64,000 bases of DNA from Pelagomonas calceolata (taxonomy: Eukaryota; Sar; Pelagophyceae; Pelagomonadales; Pelagomonadaceae), in contig CAKKNE010000004.1 in NCBI GenBank assembly GCA_918797485.1, forward strand, positions 2,480,001 through 2,544,000, written 5' to 3'. A program made the translations under genes and the position numbers. The notes beneath the pieces were generated by a model, which did no database searches, had not been told where the DNA came from, and worked only from the letters and a program-made list of their open reading frames with translations. Below are positions 52,704 through 62,442 of this stretch, piece after piece; positions within the stretch are counted from its first letter, which is position 1, and each line of letters starts with the position of its first letter.

Positions 52704-54476
52704 TTAGTACACTCGTAGATACAGCTCAACATCGTTACGACATCGGGGGAGGGGGCAGGGCGGCGGCGGCGGCGGCGGCGGGGGGGGGGGGGGGGGATAC
52801 AGACGCCACCCTTTGTTGGGAGCCGCCCGCTGGACGCAGACGACGTCCACGGCTTTCCACTGGCGGCCCGCCCAGTGGGATGGAGCCATACTGTTCTTTT
52901 TTTGTTCTCTGTCTTCCACGATGCGAAAAGAGCATCTATCCCCGTCCGACACATAACCGTCTGGCGCGTCCTTCGGGCTCACAAACACTAGGTTCTGCGT
53001 GTGATCGAGCCGAATAAACCCGTAGCGGCGCTTGGCCGTAGCCTCACCCTTGGTCCCGAGATCAATGACGGTGCCCTGGAAGATGATGTCCGGCGGCGGC
53101 GGCTCCGCGTAGGCTAACGGCGGCGGTTGGGCCCAGGACCACGGGTGCGTCCCTGGCGCGACGGGCCCCAGGACCACGGGGGGCGACACCCCCGGCACGT
53201 AGGCTAACGGCATGGGGAAGGGCTCGTACGGTATATCATGGTCGGGGTCCGGGAGATCCTCCCCACTCGACAGGACGCTCAAAATCGTGCCCTGGTGCGC
53301 TTTCAGCTGGCTCTCGAGGCTCTCCCGTAAGGTCTCAGTCTCGGCCGCGCGCGCGGTAGCAGCGGCCGCGGCCGCCTCAGAAGCGTCAAGCTTCGCCAAG
53401 AGCCCGGAAGTCGCTGCTTGGAGCTCGGTTGCCGTGACATACGCCCGCATCCGATCTTCCTGGGCCGCCGCCGCTCGCGCTTCGGCCGCACGCGCTCGCG
53501 TGAGGGCCGTCACCGCTCGCGCCTCGGCCGCACGCGCTCGCGTCTCGGTCAACGCCACTCGCGCCTCTGCCGCCACCGCTCGCGCCTCCGCGGCCTCATA
53601 ACACAAAAGGGCTTCGCTCGCCACGTCCAGGTCGGTGCGCTCGACCGAGGCGGCACGCACTCGCGTCCCGGCCACCACCGCTCGCGTCTCCGGGCCCGCA
53701 CCCGCGCCCGGCCGCGGCCGCGCCCGCTCCACTATCATCTTAGACCACCTCGGGTGTCTCTTCTGGGACCAAATTTCTATGGCTCGAGCTGCGGCCTCCG
53801 GTTCCGAGAACTCCACCATGCCGCAGCCTTTGCTTCGTCCGGCCGAGTCCAGCATGATGTAAGCGTCGACGACGCGGCCGAATTCCTTGTAGAGTTCTAT
53901 CAACTGCGGCGTCGACATGTCGTACGCCCTCCCAACGAAGATCCGCGTCGTGGGCTCGACGGCCGACTGGACGATCGGTACAGGCGAGGGTCGCGTCGTC
54001 GCGGGCTCGAGGGCCGGCGGGACCAGCGGCTCAAAATCCGTGCACGGGCCGCGGCAGGTAGGACACTCCGTCACGTGGCCCGCGGGCGTCCGTGCGAACC
54101 ACCCGGCGGCGCAGGACGAACACATCGTATGCCCGCAGCCCACGACCCGCACCTCGACGCTAACGTCCATGCAGATACTACACTCCGCGTCCACCGCCTC
54201 CACGGGGCGCGGAGGCGACCGCGGCGGCGTCACGACCGACGGCGCCCACTGACGCTCCCTATCCTTGATCGTTTGTATCGCGGCGAGGATCTTCCGGCGG
54301 GGTACCCTGGCAATGGAGATTTCGCGAAGGTCGGCGTCGTTCAGTTGGAGGAACGCCGCGTCGTCGACCTCGTGCTCGGCAAAAATTCCGATCAAGTGTG
54401 ACAGACCCAGCTCCGTCAGCAGCGTCCGGACGGCCGCGTCCGGCGGCAGCGACGTTGCTATCGTCGGCGACGCCAT
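52704..54476 (-). CDS. SAM - RING - RRM - coiled coil - cold-shock-like protein
   Basis: 590 residues from the ATG at 54476 (MASPTIATSL); the frame is open for another 112 codons upstream, including MSSTTSRLLASC, so a longer form is possible. A SAM domain (about 12-75) is followed by a RING (about 95-145, CSICMDV...CGHTMCSSC...CPTC). An RRM comes next (about 178-255, RIFVGRAYDMS...SKGCGMVEFSE), then an Ala/Arg/Glu coiled coil made of short repeats (about 285-390). A cold-shock/OB-like domain (about 470-550, GTVIDLGTKGEATAKRRYGFIRLDHTQNLVFV) comes before a poly-Pro tail encoded by a CGG/G tract. It probably couples RNA binding to ubiquitin ligation. The domain order is unfamiliar to me. Confidence 0.8.
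   Translation of the reverse strand: MASPTIATSLPPDAAVRTLLTELGLSHLIGIFAEHEVDDAAFLQLNDADLREISIARVPRRKILAAIQTIKDRERQWAPSVVTPPRSPPRPVEAVDAECSICMDVSVEVRVVGCGHTMCSSCAAGWFARTPAGHVTECPTCRGPCTDFEPLVPPALEPATTRPSPVPIVQSAVEPTTRIFVGRAYDMSTPQLIELYKEFGRVVDAYIMLDSAGRSKGCGMVEFSEPEAAARAIEIWSQKRHPRWSKMIVERARPRPGAGAGPETRAVVAGTRVRAASVERTDLDVASEALLCYEAAEARAVAAEARVALTETRARAAEARAVTALTRARAAEARAAAAQEDRMRAYVTATELQAATSGLLAKLDASEAAAAAATARAAETETLRESLESQLKAHQGTILSVLSSGEDLPDPDHDIPYEPFPMPLAYVPGVSPPVVLGPVAPGTHPWSWAQPPPLAYAEPPPPDIIFQGTVIDLGTKGEATAKRRYGFIRLDHTQNLVFVSPKDAPDGYVSDGDRCSFRIVEDREQKKNSMAPSHWAGRQWKAVDVVCVQRAAPNKGWRLYPPPPPPPPPPPPPCPLPRCRNDVELYLRVY
52761..52796 (-). repeat. (CGG)n followed by a 17-G run, coding for poly-Pro
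   Basis: About seven CGG units run into an uninterrupted run of 17 G on the plus strand, within the 3' coding end of the minus-strand SAM-RING gene. It is slippage-prone: length changes not divisible by 3 would alter the last 20 residues. Confidence 0.8.
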
Positions 54477-54816
54477 ATAAAACAATTCTCCAGTTCGGCT
54501 GTAGATGGGGTGTTGCCGGATGGCCTGCCGACGCGAACGGGCCACGGCAGAGCTAGCCTGGGGCTCAGATGAGGCACAGTAGAGTGTGTTCAGCGCGTTT
54601 GTGCGATGGGCTGCGTTTCCGCCGCAGGCACAAGACGTGCGGAGGAGGCGCCTCGAAGCCGCGGCCCCGCACGAGGCGAGGAGGCGAGACGTTGTAGAAG
54701 ACATATGGCATGAAGGCTGATGAAGCACAAGACTACAGCGAGTCACTATCGCACCGCTATTGAGGAAGCTCTGGACTCGGATTCTTATTCCGGGGGAGGG
54801 GATGGGGGTCATGGGA
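54477..54816. other. Spacer, no gene seen
   Basis: 340 bp between two minus-strand genes. The minus frame is open upstream of the SAM-RING gene but shows no domain. No promoter palindrome is present. Confidence 0.4.
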
Positions 54817-57800
54817 TCAGAGCTCTTCGTCGGCCAAGTGGATTTCTACGCGCCGGTTCGACGCGTTCGCCGAGCCCTCGGTGTCGTCGGCAACTCTCCT
54901 CGAGCCGGCCAGACCGACGCAGTTGAGGCGCGAGCGGTCGATGCCGCGCGCCACGAGCGCGTCAGCAACGGCCTGGGCCCGGCCCAGCGAGAATGCGACG
55001 GCACCACCCTTTTCGCCGCCGAAGTGTTTTTGACAAACTCCGTTCGAACACTTGTGGTCGCCGCCGACGCAGTCGAGACCGCACTTCGAATTCGTGTGCC
55101 CTTCTAACCGCACACTGTCGACGTTCGGATGCGTGCGGAGCATCAAAGCTAACTGATCGATGAGCTCTGAGGAGTCCTCATGGATCGTCGTAGCGTTGCC
55201 GTGGAATCGCACGTGCTCGGAGAGCCACAGCCGTTTCGCGCCGACGTCGAGGACGACGGAGCTCCGGCGTCCGGCGCGGGGCCTCACGGCCGAAGCCGTG
55301 GCGTCGTCCTTCAATGGCGGCGCGAGCGATTCCAGCGTAGCGGTCGGCTCATTCAACTCGAAGACAGCAGTGCGCGCCTCGCAAAGGACCGTGCCCGTCG
55401 CCACATTCACTCCGCGCGCCGCGAAGACGTAGGCGCCAGGGGCGTCGATCGTTACCTCAATACGATTGTCGTCGGCGCGAATCCAGGCCGGTTCGGAATC
55501 GTCATCAAGAGAACGGTGGACGTGCTCGAGCACGAGGCCAGCCGGCGCCTCCACGGCCACAATCAGGACAGCGGGTGACTGCGAGACATTGGTAAAGGTG
55601 CAGCGCATGCCACCGCCGACGATCGACGATCGCCGCCGCGCCTTCGCCGCGGCCGAGAGATCAGACACCGTCGACAGTCGTCGCGCCTTATCGCGCTTAT
55701 GCTTCTCGACGGCGCCCTCGAACAGTCCGACGAGACCTCCAACGTCGGCGGCCGCTTCAGCCGATCGCGCCTTCGCGGCTTCCCGCTGACGGTGCCGTTC
55801 CGCATCTTCGGCAACGTTCGCGAGGTGTCGTTTCCGCAGCTCGGCGACGTGGCCGCTACCCAGAGCCTCCAACGACTTGCGCTTCTTCGACGGCGCCGCG
55901 GCGGGTGCCACGGCGGGCGGCGCCGCGGGCCGCGGCACCGGCGCGGGCGGCGGCATGGCCGACGGCTCGGCCGGCGGTGCCGCGGCGGCCTCCGGCGCGG
56001 TCGTGGGCTCGGCTTCCATCGGCGCGGGCTCGGGCGGCGGCGGCGGCGGGGCGGCTACCTTCTTCCGCGACGAAGGTACTGGTGGCGACTGAAACAGCCC
56101 CCGCTGCTCCTTCTTTTTCTTCTTCGACGGTGGCGCGGCCGGCGGCGCGGCCGGCGGCGCCTCGTCCACCGCAGCGAGCATCGAACCGAGGTCTGCCTCC
56201 AATTGCACGGTCTCTCGGCGCGAGGAGGCGACTTCGGACGGTCGTGCCGGCGGCGCCTCGTCGACCGCGGCCAGCATGGATCCAAGGTCATCTTCTAACT
56301 GCACGGTCTCCCGTCGAGAAGCGTCGATCTCGGACGGCCGCGGGGCCGGCGGGGGCATCGGCGCCTCCTCCCCGACCGCCGCCAACATAGAACCAAGATC
56401 ATCTTCCAGCTGGACCGTTTCCCGCCTCGACGCGTCGACGACGCTCGGCCGCGCCGGCGGCAAAGCCAGCAGGTCGCTCAAGTGATCTTCGAGCGGCTCC
56501 TCCTCCGTGGGAGCCGGCGACGGCGCGGCGACTGGAGGTGGCGCCATCGACGGCTCCGCGGCGGCGGCCGGTGGCTCCGGGGCGGCCGGCGATGGCGCAG
56601 CAGCGGCCGGCGGTGACGGCGCCGGCGGCGCTGCCGGGCTCGACACCGTGAAGAAGGGCGACGGCAGCGGCGGCGTCGGCTTGCACACCGGCGGCGGCGT
56701 CGGCGCCTTCGGGGTCGGCTGAGGCGCGGGTGACGCCACGCGCGGCGACCGCGCCGCGACGATGCCCGTTCCGCGCAGCATCTCGACCGAGCCGCGCCGG
56801 CGGCGCGAGGGCGGCGGCTGCGTCGGCGCGTCCTCGTCGGCCTCGTTCACAAACTCCTCGTGGGCCTTCTGCGCGGCGGCTCGGCGGTCGGCCGATCTTC
56901 TTCTAGCTTCAGCGCGCGCCTTCTCCGCCGCGGCTCGTTGCTCCTCGGTCGGCTCCGCAGGTACGGGCCGCGGCGAGGCCGGCCGCGGCGACTGCGTCAC
57001 CGCGGGCTGCGGCGACGCCGCCCGCGGTGATCGCGCGGCGACGATGCCGGTTCCGCGCAATGCCGCGACACTACCGCGTCGCCGCCGAGGCTTCGGCGCT
57101 TCGTCGAGGTCCTCATTGGCGAATTCTTCAGCAGCCTTCCGTGCCGCGATACGCCGTTCGGTTGACTTCCGGCGCGCCTCGGCAACTTGCTCTTCGGTGG
57201 TCTCCACGGGCGGCGGCCGCGGCGAAGACGTAGGTCGGGGCGACGCCGGCCGCGGCGACGTCATCCGCGGCGGCGACGCCGTAGCCAGGCGCGGCGAGAG
57301 GGCGGCCACTTTCCCGGCACCTCGTAGAGCTTCCACGCTGCCGCGGCGTGAGGGCTTCTTCGGCGCGTCGTCGTCGAGGTCCTCGTTGGCGAACTCTTCG
57401 GCCGCCTTCCGTGCGGCGGCCCGGCGTTCGGCCGATTTGCGGCGGGCCTCGGCCCGTTGTTCCTCGGTGGTCTCCACGGGCGGCGGGCGCGGAGAAGACG
57501 CAGGCCGCGGCGACGCGGGGCGCGGCGACAGCCGCGGCGGCGACGCCGTCGCGAGGCGTGGGGATAGAGCAGCTACCTTTCCCGTCGACCTTAGGGCTTC
57601 GACGGAGCCGCGGCGCGTCCGCGTCGGTTGCGTCGGCGCTTCGTCTAGGTCTTCCTGCGCAAAGTCCTCCGCGGCCTTGCGCGCGGCGGCTCTGCGGTCG
57701 GCCGAGGCGCGGCGGGCGGCGCGCTCGGCCGCGGCCGCCTCTTCCGCGGTCGGCGCGCGGCGCGGCGACCGCAGCGGAGACCTGGCCGGGGAGGCCGCCG

Positions 57801-57903
57801 CGCGCGCCGGCGACGCGGCCTTTTTTAGCGCTGAGGCTGTGGCGCCGGTGTCCGTGCCTATACTGTCGCGTCGGCGCCGGTTCTCACTCAGAGGCGGGTC
57901 CAT
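54817..57903 (-). CDS. Repeat-rich protein with C-terminal OmpA-like domain
   Basis: 1,028 residues, ATG at 57903. Residues about 52-400 hold four copies of a 75-90-residue unit (A(D/E)RRAAARKAAEEFANEDLDEAP...RRRGSVEALRGTGKVAA.SPR.A.ASP). Residues about 490-580 hold three copies of a 35-residue unit (ASRRETVQLEDDLGSMLAAV) in a Pro/Ala-rich background. A helical part (about 690-760) and a beta-rich part follow. From about 892 to the end is an OmpA/MotB-type domain (VRLEGHTNSKC..., LGRAQAVADALVARGIDRSRLNCVGLAGSRRV, NRRVEIHL) with an inserted Cys cluster. OmpA domains bind peptidoglycan in bacteria; the eukaryotic role is unknown. Divergent from MPS1. Confidence 0.75.
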   Translation of the reverse strand: MDPPLSENRRRRDSIGTDTGATASALKKAASPARAAASPARSPLRSPRRAPTAEEAAAAERAARRASADRRAAARKAAEDFAQEDLDEAPTQPTRTRRGSVEALRSTGKVAALSPRLATASPPRLSPRPASPRPASSPRPPPVETTEEQRAEARRKSAERRAAARKAAEEFANEDLDDDAPKKPSRRGSVEALRGAGKVAALSPRLATASPPRMTSPRPASPRPTSSPRPPPVETTEEQVAEARRKSTERRIAARKAAEEFANEDLDEAPKPRRRRGSVAALRGTGIVAARSPRAASPQPAVTQSPRPASPRPVPAEPTEEQRAAAEKARAEARRRSADRRAAAQKAHEEFVNEADEDAPTQPPPSRRRRGSVEMLRGTGIVAARSPRVASPAPQPTPKAPTPPPVCKPTPPLPSPFFTVSSPAAPPAPSPPAAAAPSPAAPEPPAAAAEPSMAPPPVAAPSPAPTEEEPLEDHLSDLLALPPARPSVVDASRRETVQLEDDLGSMLAAVGEEAPMPPPAPRPSEIDASRRETVQLEDDLGSMLAAVDEAPPARPSEVASSRRETVQLEADLGSMLAAVDEAPPAAPPAAPPSKKKKKEQRGLFQSPPVPSSRKKVAAPPPPPPEPAPMEAEPTTAPEAAAAPPAEPSAMPPPAPVPRPAAPPAVAPAAAPSKKRKSLEALGSGHVAELRKRHLANVAEDAERHRQREAAKARSAEAAADVGGLVGLFEGAVEKHKRDKARRLSTVSDLSAAAKARRRSSIVGGGMRCTFTNVSQSPAVLIVAVEAPAGLVLEHVHRSLDDDSEPAWIRADDNRIEVTIDAPGAYVFAARGVNVATGTVLCEARTAVFELNEPTATLESLAPPLKDDATASAVRPRAGRRSSVVLDVGAKRLWLSEHVRFHGNATTIHEDSSELIDQLALMLRTHPNVDSVRLEGHTNSKCGLDCVGGDHKCSNGVCQKHFGGEKGGAVAFSLGRAQAVADALVARGIDRSRLNCVGLAGSRRVADDTEGSANASNRRVEIHLADEEL

Positions 57904-58260
57904 CGCTCCGCTTTAGTCTGTTAAAGGCCCAGCGGGCAGTTCACAGCTTCTCGGGCGCGCGCAAATTGCGAGGGCACTGGCCTGTGCGCGGAGGCAAAGC
58001 AAACCGCATTTTGGCCCTCACGCGCTACGCGAGCGCAACGACGCCCGCAGCGCTGCAGCGCTTCTAGCGGCCGCCAGAGACGTTCTTTTCGCCAGCGGCG
58101 GGCAGAAATCGCCGCGCCGCGCGGTGACGGGATCAAAAATAAACAGCCGACGCCAGCGCACGGTTTGCGCCGCGTAAACGCCGCGCCGCCGCTAAACGAA
58201 TCAGCGCTGCGCGCAGTTGAGACGCCTCGCCGCCGCTAGACGACGCACCGCGTTCAAAGA
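57904..58260. other. Divergent promoter region
   Basis: 357 bp between the OmpA-repeat gene and MPS1. It is CG-rich with CGCCGCGCCG repeats and lacks the palindromic element found at most other promoters. Confidence 0.5.
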
Positions 58261-60675
58261 ATGGCCGACACGCAAAAAGAGAACGCCGCGCCGACGTCGC
58301 GCGCCGCAAGAGCGAGCAAGCGCGCCGCCCGCGGAGTCCTGCGCTGGGGCGAGACGCTAGAGAGCCTCTTCCTCCTCTCGCCCGACTGCCCGGAGCGCAA
58401 AGCTTTAGCAGAAAGGGTCGTCCAGCGGCCCGACGACCCCGCGGCCTGGTATGCCGTATTGCAGAACATCCCGGAGGCGATCAAGCCCGACGCGCGCTGC
58501 CGACTGTTCCGACGGGCGACGCAGTCCATCCCCAAGAACCGGCCCGAGTTGTACGAGTCCGAAGCGTACGTCTCGATCTGGCTCGGTTTTGCGGTGGAGC
58601 AGGCCAAGCTCGGACAAAGGCAAGAGGGCGCCGACGCTCTGGAATATATGCGGTCCGAGGGCATCGGCAAACGGTCGAGGGCCTTCTACGAGACCTGGGC
58701 GCTCTGTGAGGTTGCTTCTGGTCATCTAGAGAAGGGCCGCGACGCGCTGAAGGCCGGATTACGGGCGTTACCTACGAGAGAGCGGCCTTCATTACAAATT
58801 CTAGCGAAGTGCTCTGATGAAGAATTGCAGACGAAGAGCTCGCAGCTCGCCGGCTCCGTGAAAGTCCAAGAGGACGCGACGGGCGTCGTTTCTGTAAGGG
58901 TCGGTCAAGCTCGTGGAGGTGAGATGGACACCGGCGACGATACCGTGGTCTTACCGCCGCCCGCGCCTTCGGCCACAAAAAAGGCGCCCATGAAGCGCGA
59001 GGACATCGATTATATGCTGAAGTGGAAGCCTTCGCTCGGACGGAAACAGCCCCCTGTTACTACGAGGCGCGCGGCCGTCAAAAAGTCGGTCTCGCCCGAG
59101 GACGAGACGGCGGAAGCGCCGCGCAGTACGATCAAGACCACGTCCTCGTCGTCTACGACTCGATCCTTGCACGACGAGGACGACTCTTCGGATTCCGACA
59201 CCGGTGGGTCGTCTCGAGTTTCCCCCTTCGCCGAGTTGGTGGGCGAGCGGAACGCCGTCTCAGTGGACGGCGCTACTTACGCGAAGCTCGCTCTCGTGGG
59301 ACGCGGCGGGTCCTCCAAGGTCTTTCGCGTATTGTCATCGGACGGCCGCGTCCTCGCATTAAAAAGGATCAGGCTAAGAGGGCAGGAGATCGACCACTCC
59401 TTCGCCGGTTATGCGAACGAGATCACTTTACTGAGGAGACTAGCGGGCAAGCCCGGCATTGTTAGGTTGTTCGCGGCCGACGTCCAACAACAGACGGGTA
59501 GCATACACATGGTCATGGAGGCCGGCGAGGCGGACCTCGCGACCGTACTCACACGTACGAGGAACGAAAAGGGCTACGTCGAGGGCAACTTCGCTAGATT
59601 AGCTTGGCAGCAGATGCTTGAAGCGGTACAAACCATACATGAGGAAAGGATAGTGCACGGCGATTTGAAGCCGGCGAACTTCCTGTTCGTGCGTGCCGGC
59701 GTCCTCGTCTCCGTCTTCCGATGACGTGGGTGGTCGCGTTTTCGATTTCGAGGCGTTTCGGACCGCGTCGGGGCCGTGGGGCCGCGTCGATGGCGTCGCG
59801 CGGAGCTGAGAGTACGCCCGTCCCACCGGCACGCCGTCGCCGCGACCCATCGGGGAAAGATGTATATGTCGATGGCCACCCTCACGCCTTCACACTCACA
59901 GGTCCAGGGCCGCCTGAAGCTTATTGATTTCGGGATTGCGCGAGCTATAAAAAACGACACGACGAATATATATAGGGACACGCAGATCGGCACGCTGAAC
60001 TACATGTCGCCCGAGGCCATTCGAGATAGCGGCGCGGGGCCGCCGCAGCCCTCCGGTAAAAGGAGACCGACGATGAAGGTCGGGCGAGCTTCCGACGTCT
60101 GGTCTTTGGGTTGTATCTTGTACCAGATGGTGTATGGCAAAACGCCGTTTGGCGACCTGCATTTATATGCGAAGCTCCAAGCGATTACCGACGCGAGGCA
60201 CGCCATAGCTACACCGGCAAATACGCCGCTGGCGACGCCGGACGCGTTGGACTGCGTCCGCGGGTGTCTCGAACGGGAACCGTCGCAACGGCTGGAGATT
60301 TCTTCGTTGCTGTGTCACGCGTTCCTGGATCCTAGATCTTCGAAAATAACGTCGGCGCAGATTCAGAAGGCCGTCCAGGACGCGCTGGCCAAACAAGATT
60401 GCAGGGTCGACGCCGACAAACTAGCAAAGGACGTCTCTTCACAATTACTCGACGAACCAAAGACTTTAGTCGCCGCCATCGCGGGCGTGACGTTGCAATC
60501 AGCCTCGCTGCCGAACAAATACCAGAAAGACAAAGCAGAGCAGCAGCCCGACGGCCTCGCCGGCTTGATGCAGCGGGGCTTCGCGCAGATGGCGCCCGTC
60601 GCCGAGGAGGGGACCGGCGGGTCGGACATGGACGTGACCGCGACGAACGCGTCGGGCTGGACGACTGGAGTGTAG
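58261..60675 (+). CDS. MPS1: MPS1/TTK dual-specificity spindle-checkpoint kinase, two exons
   Basis: Spliced 58261-59688 + 59902-60675, 733 residues. Residues about 55-180 form a TPR/BUB-like N-terminal region (WYAVLQNIPEAIKPDARCRLFRRATQSIPKN...). The kinase domain starts at about 340: glycine loop LVGRGGSSKVF, K368 in LALKRIRL, HGDLKPANF (D468) and IDFG (D485), then DTTNIYRDTQIGTLNYMSPEA and SDVWSLGCILYQMVYGKTPF. 'GGSSKVF', 'DTT...QIGT.NYM.PEA' and 'VYGKTPF' are diagnostic of MPS1/TTK. The 213-bp intron separates HGDLKPANFLF from VQGRLKLIDFG and restores the frame. MPS1 phosphorylates kinetochore proteins to start the spindle checkpoint. Confidence 0.92.
59689..59901 (+). other. 213-bp intron of MPS1 carrying the CGTCGATGGCGT word
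   Basis: GTGCGTGCC ... CACTCACAG. It contains CCGCGTCGATGGCGTCGCG, matching words in spacers near 6.1, 16.75 and 24.78 kb and in two other introns. The acceptor is followed by GT. Confidence 0.7.
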
Positions 60676-60713
60676 TCCGTCCCCTATCTCTACTAAGCTA
60701 TACGTATATCATC

Positions 60714-61637
60714 TTATACATACGCCCGCTCGACGCCGTCGTCTACCGGAGGAGGCTTCTCCGGCGTCGGTGCCGGCTCCTCGCCGGCAGGCTCGCGCCG
60801 CGCGTTATCCAGCTGCGCCGCGTTCGCGACATGAGCGACGACGAGGCAGGCCACGACCATCAAAGAAGCGAAGCTCAGCGCGCCGCGCGTCGACACGGCC
60901 ACCGCTTGGGCCAGAGCGCTCCAGTCGTGCGCGAAGACCGCGAACGCGAGGTGGGCGGGGTCGTCCGCATCAAACGGCGACGCGCAGAGCACTTGTAAGG
61001 CAAGCGCACCTAATGCGAGCAAACAAACGACGTCCGTCGTATCCAATGGAGGCGCCACGTCCGACACGTGCTCCGCGACGCGTTCCGCGCCCATGACCGC
61101 GAAGCCAATGGAAGCCAGACCTGCCGCGCCGTACAATAGTCCATCATGTAGAGCTCGCGTCTTCTGGCGCAAGGTACCCGTCATAATACCCCCGAACGTC
61201 TCCGTCATCCTCTCGTCCGTCGCGATGCGCATCGACAATGTTAGTAGTAAACAAGCTAACGCGCCGCAGGCCGCGCCGAACGTGTCCAGTTGGACCTTTT
61301 GTACCGACGCGAAGATTACGGAGACTACACCAGCTCCATTGAGGAAGGCGAGGGTTTTGACCGGTACGGCGTGGAGCACGGCCGTTACTAAAGGCGCCCT
61401 GGTTTTTATTTGTCTCAGTAAATACTGTCTCACTGTAGAGAAGAGGAGGACTGCTCTCGTAATCATGGTCGCGAGGGCTGTTAAGAGTGTCGCGAGAGCT
61501 TCGAGGAGTGGATTGCACAAGGGCGCGATGTAGGGACCGAGGCCCCAGTCTTGTCTGAGGCACTCGCAGAGGCACTCGCAGAGCCGCGTTTCGACGCAGA
61601 ACTTGCAGAAAGCGCAGAGGCACTCGATGGCTCGCAT
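60714..61637 (-). CDS. Polytopic membrane protein with Cys-rich start
   Basis: 307 residues, ATG at 61637. The N-terminus (MRAIECLCAFCKFCVETRLCECLCECL) is Cys-rich with CxC and CxxC spacing and could be lipidated or bind metal. Six or seven hydrophobic helices follow (LLEALATLLTALATMITRAVLLF, LAFLNGAGVVSVIFASV, AACGALACLLLTLSM, GLLYGAAGLASIGFAVMG, DVVCLLALGALALQVL, LSFASLMVVACLVVAHVANA). The tail is acidic and Pro-rich. No family is recognised. Its stop is 38 bp from the convergent MPS1 gene. A co-oriented promoter palindrome is 231 bp upstream. Confidence 0.7.
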   Translation of the reverse strand: MRAIECLCAFCKFCVETRLCECLCECLRQDWGLGPYIAPLCNPLLEALATLLTALATMITRAVLLFSTVRQYLLRQIKTRAPLVTAVLHAVPVKTLAFLNGAGVVSVIFASVQKVQLDTFGAACGALACLLLTLSMRIATDERMTETFGGIMTGTLRQKTRALHDGLLYGAAGLASIGFAVMGAERVAEHVSDVAPPLDTTDVVCLLALGALALQVLCASPFDADDPAHLAFAVFAHDWSALAQAVAVSTRGALSFASLMVVACLVVAHVANAAQLDNARREPAGEEPAPTPEKPPPVDDGVERAYV

Positions 61638-62190
61638 GCGCTGCGCGCAGGCAGGGAATCCGACTGGCTACGGAGAATTCCTGTGGCTCTCGCGCTGCGC
61701 GTATGAGCTAGAGCAAGATTCTTGGGCAGGGCTCCGGAGGTCGGTGTGGGCTTAGCGCTCCCACAAACAGCCTGTGCTCGTGAAGGCAGCTACAAAAGGT
61801 GCTCTCGTGTGTTGTAGCTACAGGCACGAAGCTTGTTTGGCTCGTTTTTTTGGCCGCGCGCACCTGGGGCTAGCGGCCTGTAAGACACTAGCAAGCCTAC
61901 GCTAAGGGCCACAGCCGTCCAGCTCCTTCTCCAAACAGGTCTCCTAGCCACGTCTGTAGGGCCGTGGGGATCCTAAGGTGCGGGGCCGCCTCTGTACCTT
62001 GTAGCCCCATAAAACGCACGCAAGGGCTGCCATACGGCTGCCCCCGACGCGCGCCGCGCGGCGAAAAGGAGCGCTCCACACCGGCTCTCGTCGCGAGCGG
62101 GCGAGGCAGCCGCGCGCGCGCCTCCGAGGCACAACACTCACCACAAAAGGCATCGTCGACGGCGTCTAGCCCACCGGCGCGCAGCGAAAA
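61638..62190. other. Divergent spacer
   Basis: 553 bp between the membrane-protein gene and the G-gamma gene. A palindromic element lies at 61869-61892; nothing else is recognised. Confidence 0.45.
61869..61892 (-). promoter_or_regulatory. Palindromic upstream element, copy 21
   Basis: On the minus strand GCTAGTGTCTTACAG and GCCGCTAGC, identical to copies 10 and 22; 231 bp upstream of the membrane-protein gene, co-oriented. Confidence 0.6.
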
Positions 62191-62442
62191 ATGGCGGACG
62201 CCGCGAGCCAGAAGCTCGCGAGCGACCTGGCGAGAGCCGAGGCGCGCAAGACATTGTGGGAGTCTGAGTTGGCGGGCCTCGCGGCGCGGCGCGAGGACGA
62301 CGCCGCGGCGGCGGCGGCGGCCGTCAAGGAAAGCGTCCTCGCGCGCGAGGCCGCGGACCCGCTCATGACCGTCCACGGCGACGCCGACGGCAACCCCTAC
62401 GCGCGGCCCGCGCGCGGCGGCGGCGGCTGCGCCGTCATGTGA
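62191..62442 (+). CDS. Heterotrimeric G-protein gamma subunit-like protein with CaaX box
   Basis: 83 residues, ATG at 62191. Residues about 5-50 form an amphipathic helix (QKLASDLARAEARKTLWESELAGLAARRED), as in GGL domains. The end 'DPLMTVHGDADGNPYARPARGGGGCAVM' parallels the G-gamma 'DPLLTPVPxSENPFxxxxxCxxL' tail. CAVM is a CaaX box in which Met favours farnesylation, so membrane anchoring is expected. It would pair with a G-beta propeller. The short length fits the family (about 70-80 residues). The call is by pattern only. Confidence 0.72.
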   Translation: MADAASQKLASDLARAEARKTLWESELAGLAARREDDAAAAAAAVKESVLAREAADPLMTVHGDADGNPYARPARGGGGCAVM

